Assembly (NCBI GenBank): GCA_016763235.1
Contig: JAESUE010000211.1
Location: forward strand, 1 to 7,778
Reading direction: 5' to 3'
Length of the DNA stretch: 7,778 nucleotides
Origin: Pseudomonadales bacterium
Lineage (GTDB): Bacteria; Pseudomonadota; Gammaproteobacteria; Pseudomonadales; UBA3067
In this document: piece by piece, positions 5,150 to 7,778 of the stretch
How the letters are laid out: every line of letters begins with the position of its first letter
Position numbering within the stretch: position 1 is the stretch's first letter
Made by a program: the position numbers and the translations under genes
The notes under the pieces: model-generated
Database searches by the model: none
What the model was told of the DNA's origin: nothing
What the model saw: only the letters and a program-made list of their open reading frames with translations

Positions 5150-5856
5150 TTAACGAGTAACCACTGACCATTAGTGAGGAGTTCAAGGGGGCGGTACTCT
5201 GATTTATAACGCATTTTTTGGCATTCTTTGATCCAGTAGCCAAGATAAATAGCTTCCAGTTTATTTTTAAGGCAGTAATCAATTTGCCATAGCACAGCAT
5301 ATGAACCCAAGCTACGGTTTGAATAATCAGGATCAAAGAAGGTGTAGACTGCCGAGATGGCATTTTCTAGTTTATCCACCACAGCAAGGGCTATAAGCTG
5401 CTTATCCTTCCTGAACTCGATGAAAATCCCATGCTCGGTCCAGCCTTCCGTTAAAAACGAACGATACTGCTCTGGGCTGGGTGGGTACATGTCGCCATCC
5501 TGATGGCGCTGGCAAATATAACGTTTATAGAGATCATAATGCTCTTGGCTGAAAATAGGCTCAACAATATTGGCCTCAAGGTCTTGGTTTTTATTCCATA
5601 CGCGTCGTTGGCGTTTATTGGCTTTAAAAAGGGCGGCAGGAATTCTCGTCGCGATACATGCGTCGCAACCTTTGCACTGAGGGCGGTAGAAATGGCCGCC
5701 ACTACGGCGGAAGCCCTGTTCGCTAAGCTGGGTGTATAGGTGGGGGCTGGGTCGGGCGTGAGGGTCTAGAAATAGCGTTGTCGCCTGTTGATTTTCAATG
5801 TAGCTGCAAGGGTGGCTGGGTGTGATAAAAAATTTAACGTGCGTGGTTTGGGTCAT
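5146..5856 (-). CDS. bpt: Aspartate/glutamate leucyl-transferase Bpt (leucyl-tRNA-protein transferase, ATE1-related)
   Basis: This 236-residue cytoplasmic enzyme moves Leu from Leu-tRNA onto proteins with N-terminal Asp or Glu, making them ClpS/ClpA substrates. The fold is the ATE1 type, with an N-terminal region carrying C17 and the cysteine cluster C61-x2-C64-x2-C67 (QCKGCDAC) and a C-terminal GNAT-like acyltransferase domain with SAVYTFFDPDY, SLGSYAVLWQI and YLGYWI. Conserved cysteines of this family have been linked to metal, heme or iron-sulfur binding in the eukaryotic relatives; that is unproven here. Length fits the family. The start is 9 bases past the aat stop, so translation is probably coupled. 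It matches Bpt rather than the arginine-specific Ate by context and length; the symbol ate is used in some genomes. E. coli lacks this gene. Confidence 0.92.
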   Translation of the reverse strand: MTQTTHVKFFITPSHPCSYIENQQATTLFLDPHARPSPHLYTQLSEQGFRRSGGHFYRPQCKGCDACIATRIPAALFKANKRQRRVWNKNQDLEANIVEPIFSQEHYDLYKRYICQRHQDGDMYPPSPEQYRSFLTEGWTEHGIFIEFRKDKQLIALAVVDKLENAISAVYTFFDPDYSNRSLGSYAVLWQIDYCLKNKLEAIYLGYWIKECQKMRYKSEYRPLELLTNGQWLLVN

Positions 5857-5865
5857 AGCTGTGAC

Positions 5866-6576
5866 TTACTGGCCGGTGTCAGGGCGATATTCAACGTTCC
5901 ATGCATTACCTGGGTCGGCATTAATATGCGCCTTGATGGTTTTTTTAAAACGCTCCAAAGGGATTTCTCTTGCGCCGAGGCTTGCTAGGTGTGGGTTGCC
6001 AACCTGGCAATCGATCATTGGAAAGTGGTTAGCCTGAAGATGCTTTACGAGGTAAACAAAAGCAATCTTTGATGCATTGGCTTTAAAAGAAAACATGGAC
6101 TCGCCAAAAAAAACCTGCCCAATGGATACGCCATAAAGACCGCCAGTGAGTTTGCCATCCTGCCAGGTTTCAACGCAGTGGGCGATGCCTTTGTTATGCA
6201 GTTCACAATAGGCGAGAATCATATCTTCTGTTATCCAGGTGCCTCCTTCTTCTTCTCGAGGCGCTGAGCAATTTCGAATAACCTGCTCAAAGTTTTCATC
6301 AAAACGTACTTCAAAGCGTTTTTGGCGTAGTGTTTTGGCAAGGCTTTTTGAAATCTTTAGCTCTTCTGGGAAAAGAACGGCCCGTGGGTTTGGGCTCCAC
6401 CAAAGTATGGGTTGGTCTTCTTCATACCAAGGGAAGATACCTTGTTTATAGGCCGCTATTAAGCGCTTTGTGGACAGATCTCCGCCACCGGCTAAAAGGC
6501 CATTAGGTTCAAGCAAGGCACTTTCAGCGGGCGGGAAATCATAGTTATCGTCTGATAACCAGGGGATTTTTATCAT
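5866..6576 (-). CDS. aat: Leucyl/phenylalanyl-tRNA--protein transferase Aat
   Basis: Aat transfers Leu or Phe from the charged tRNA to proteins with N-terminal Lys or Arg, creating ClpS-recognised degrons. The protein has 236 residues (E. coli 234). Family signatures run in order: IPWL at the start, GLLAGGGDLS (about 26-35), YKQGIFPWY, ILWWSPNPRAVLFP, GTWITEDM, GGLYGVSIGQVFFGESMFS in the catalytic GNAT core, and IDCQV with HLASLGAREI near the end. It lies 30 bases after trxB and 9 bases before bpt on the same strand, so the two N-degron transferases are almost certainly co-transcribed. In E. coli, cydCD separates aat from trxB; here they are adjacent as in Pseudomonas. No strong Shine-Dalgarno was seen, but the ATG at 6574-6576 fits the family N terminus. 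Confidence 0.96.
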   Translation of the reverse strand: MIKIPWLSDDNYDFPPAESALLEPNGLLAGGGDLSTKRLIAAYKQGIFPWYEEDQPILWWSPNPRAVLFPEELKISKSLAKTLRQKRFEVRFDENFEQVIRNCSAPREEEGGTWITEDMILAYCELHNKGIAHCVETWQDGKLTGGLYGVSIGQVFFGESMFSFKANASKIAFVYLVKHLQANHFPMIDCQVGNPHLASLGAREIPLERFKKTIKAHINADPGNAWNVEYRPDTGQ

Positions 6577-6606
6577 TTCAGAAAGAATCGAATGTTATTG
6601 GTACGA

Positions 6607-7548
6607 CTACTGTTCATCGATAAATTTTTCTGCATCAAGGGCGGCCATACAGCCGAAGCCGGCAGAAGTAATTGCTTGGCGGTAGGTGTGGTCGCAAACA
6701 TCCCCAGCCGCGAAGACTCCCGCCACGCTGGTCTGGGTCGCGCCGCCTTCAAGCCCGCTTTGAATTTTAATGTAGCCATTATTCATTGCTAGCTTGCCTT
6801 CAAACATAGACGTATTGGGCTGGTGGCCAATGGCAATAAAGACACCATCAAGGTCGAGGTCTTTGCTTTCATCTGTTTGGGTGCTTTTTATGCGCATGCC
6901 GGTAACGCCCATATCGTCACCCAATACTTCTTCTAGTGTGTGGTGCCATTCCACTTTAATGTTTTCTTTTGCCAGCAGGCGGTCTTGTAATATTTTTTCT
7001 GAACGTAGCTGATCTCGGCGGTGGACCAGGGTAACCTCAGACGCGATGTTGGAAAGATAGAGAGCTTCTTCTACGGCGGTATTTCCCCCTCCGATAACGG
7101 CTACTTTTTTGTTACGGTAGAAAAAACCATCGCAGGTGGCACAGGCGCTCACGCCTCTACCTTGAAATGCTTCCTCAGAAGGTAGTCCAAGGTATTTAGC
7201 GGATGCCCCCGTGCATATAATCAGCGCATCACATGTATAAGTGGCGTTATCTCCGCTAAGCTGAAAGGGACGGCTGGAAAGATCTACAGCATTTATGTGG
7301 TCGAAAATGATTTCTGTATCGAACTTTTCGGCATGCTTCTGCATGTTTTCCATTAACTGCGGGCCTTGCACCTCGTCAATATTACCCGGCCAGTTGTCGA
7401 CATCTGTGGTCGTTGTTAATTGACCACCAGGTTGAATTCCGGTGATTACAGTGGGGCTTAGGTTTGCGCGTGCGGCATAGATCGCTGCCGTATAACCGGC
7501 GGGGCCGGAGCCAAGGATGATTACTTGGCGGTGCTGCTTTTCACTCAT
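6607..7548 (-). CDS. trxB: Thioredoxin reductase (NADPH)
   Basis: This 313-residue flavoenzyme (E. coli 321) reduces thioredoxin with NADPH in the cytoplasm. The N-terminal FAD Rossmann motif is GSGPAGYTAAIYAARA (13-28). The redox-active pair is C136/C139 in CATCDG. The NADPH motif is GGGNTA (153-158) with HRRDQLR (176-182) for the 2'-phosphate. The C-terminal FAD motif is AAGDVCD, then YRQAITSAGFGCMAALDAE. All catalytic parts are present and the length is normal for the low-molecular-weight bacterial class. It is the first gene of the trxB-aat-bpt run. The sequence to its right is where ftsK or lrp-ftsK begins in related genomes, but no such gene starts before the window ends. A modest GGA lies before the ATG. 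Confidence 0.97.
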   Translation of the reverse strand: MSEKQHRQVIILGSGPAGYTAAIYAARANLSPTVITGIQPGGQLTTTTDVDNWPGNIDEVQGPQLMENMQKHAEKFDTEIIFDHINAVDLSSRPFQLSGDNATYTCDALIICTGASAKYLGLPSEEAFQGRGVSACATCDGFFYRNKKVAVIGGGNTAVEEALYLSNIASEVTLVHRRDQLRSEKILQDRLLAKENIKVEWHHTLEEVLGDDMGVTGMRIKSTQTDESKDLDLDGVFIAIGHQPNTSMFEGKLAMNNGYIKIQSGLEGGATQTSVAGVFAAGDVCDHTYRQAITSAGFGCMAALDAEKFIDEQ

Positions 7549-7778
7549 GGTTAAATTCCGAGATTTAATTAAGACGACGCAGAAACTATACTAGATTATT
7601 GGTAATTATTCAGCTCAAGCTAAATTTTGAGTGCTATCTAAGTGGCATATTGTTAAGTACAGCTATTCGGAGGGGGTATACGAATAAATTTTAATTAAAA
7701 TGCTCATAATTTAACCAACTATTAGGCCTTGATCACGACTTTTTATCAGTCCCTAATAACACTTCTTTTCCTCAAAAT
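7549..7778. other. trxB upstream intergenic region (no gene seen)
   Basis: No coding stretch was recognised on either strand. The region is AT-rich and must carry the trxB promoter; no clear -35/-10 pair stands out. It contains the decayed repeat end at 7602-7628 and a perfect 14-bp palindrome, ATTTTAATTAAAAT (7688-7701), which could be a regulator site or simply AT-rich coincidence. Confidence 0.5.
7602..7628 (-). repeat. Residual end of the interspersed repeat (decayed copy D)
   Basis: GTAATTATTCAGCTCA followed by AGCTAAATTTTG resembles the right end of copies A and C read in reverse (GTAACTATTCAGCTCACGC in A). About 20 of 27 positions agree by eye, and similarity fades soon after. No matching opposite end is found before 7778, so this is a solo or remnant end. 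It lies 54-80 bases upstream of the trxB start, within the likely promoter region. Confidence 0.45.

Noticed and set aside
1..7778. CRISPR array, prophage, toxin-antitoxin pair, rRNA or tRNA genes
   Set aside because: No regularly spaced short repeats, phage genes, small paired genes or structural RNA sequences were seen; the coding content is conserved housekeeping.

Overview
The window looks like a chromosomal housekeeping locus from a marine-type gammaproteobacterium. The gene order cspD / clpS-clpA / infA-bpt-aat-trxB, with clpS-clpA divergent from cspD and convergent with infA, is the one known from Pseudomonas and relatives. The proteins resemble Pseudomonas and E. coli orthologues. The genus cannot be named from the sequence; a Cellvibrionales-like bacterium is a guess. 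Every complete gene appears intact, with no frameshift seen.

Layout. 2-136 (+): C-terminal tail of an unidentified membrane protein entering from the left edge. 145-274: copy A of a short interspersed repeat. 291-914 (-): rluE. 915-1268: non-coding, with repeat copy B (1055-1170). 1269-1589 (-): a cspD-like cold-shock-domain gene with a long tail. 1590-1886: divergent control region with a candidate promoter each way and a strong hairpin. 1887-2252 (+) clpS and 2308-4569 (+) clpA, ended by a clear terminator (4596-4630). 4646-4786: repeat copy C. 4825-5043 (-): infA. 5146-5856 (-) bpt, 5866-6576 (-) aat and 6607-7548 (-) trxB, closely spaced and probably one operon led by trxB. 7549-7778: trxB upstream region, with a decayed repeat end at about 7602-7628 and no gene seen.

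How the genes work together. Aat adds Leu/Phe to proteins with N-terminal Lys/Arg. Bpt adds Leu to proteins with N-terminal Asp/Glu. ClpS recognises the resulting bulky N-terminal residues and passes the substrate to ClpA, which unfolds it for ClpP (not in this window). The locus therefore holds every dedicated part of the bacterial N-degron pathway except the peptidase, beside translation and ribosome functions (infA, rluE) and thioredoxin reductase.

The most interesting non-coding signal is a family of 115-141 bp non-coding repeats: three substantial copies and one residual end in under 8 kb. The repeats have GTAACTAyTCAGC-type inverted ends and a central hairpin. Copy A is flanked by an exact 8-bp direct duplication, which suggests a small non-autonomous transposable element (MITE) moved by a transposase encoded elsewhere. 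I found no convincing new multi-gene system. The gene set is conserved, and the novelty lies mostly in the repeats and local RNA structures.
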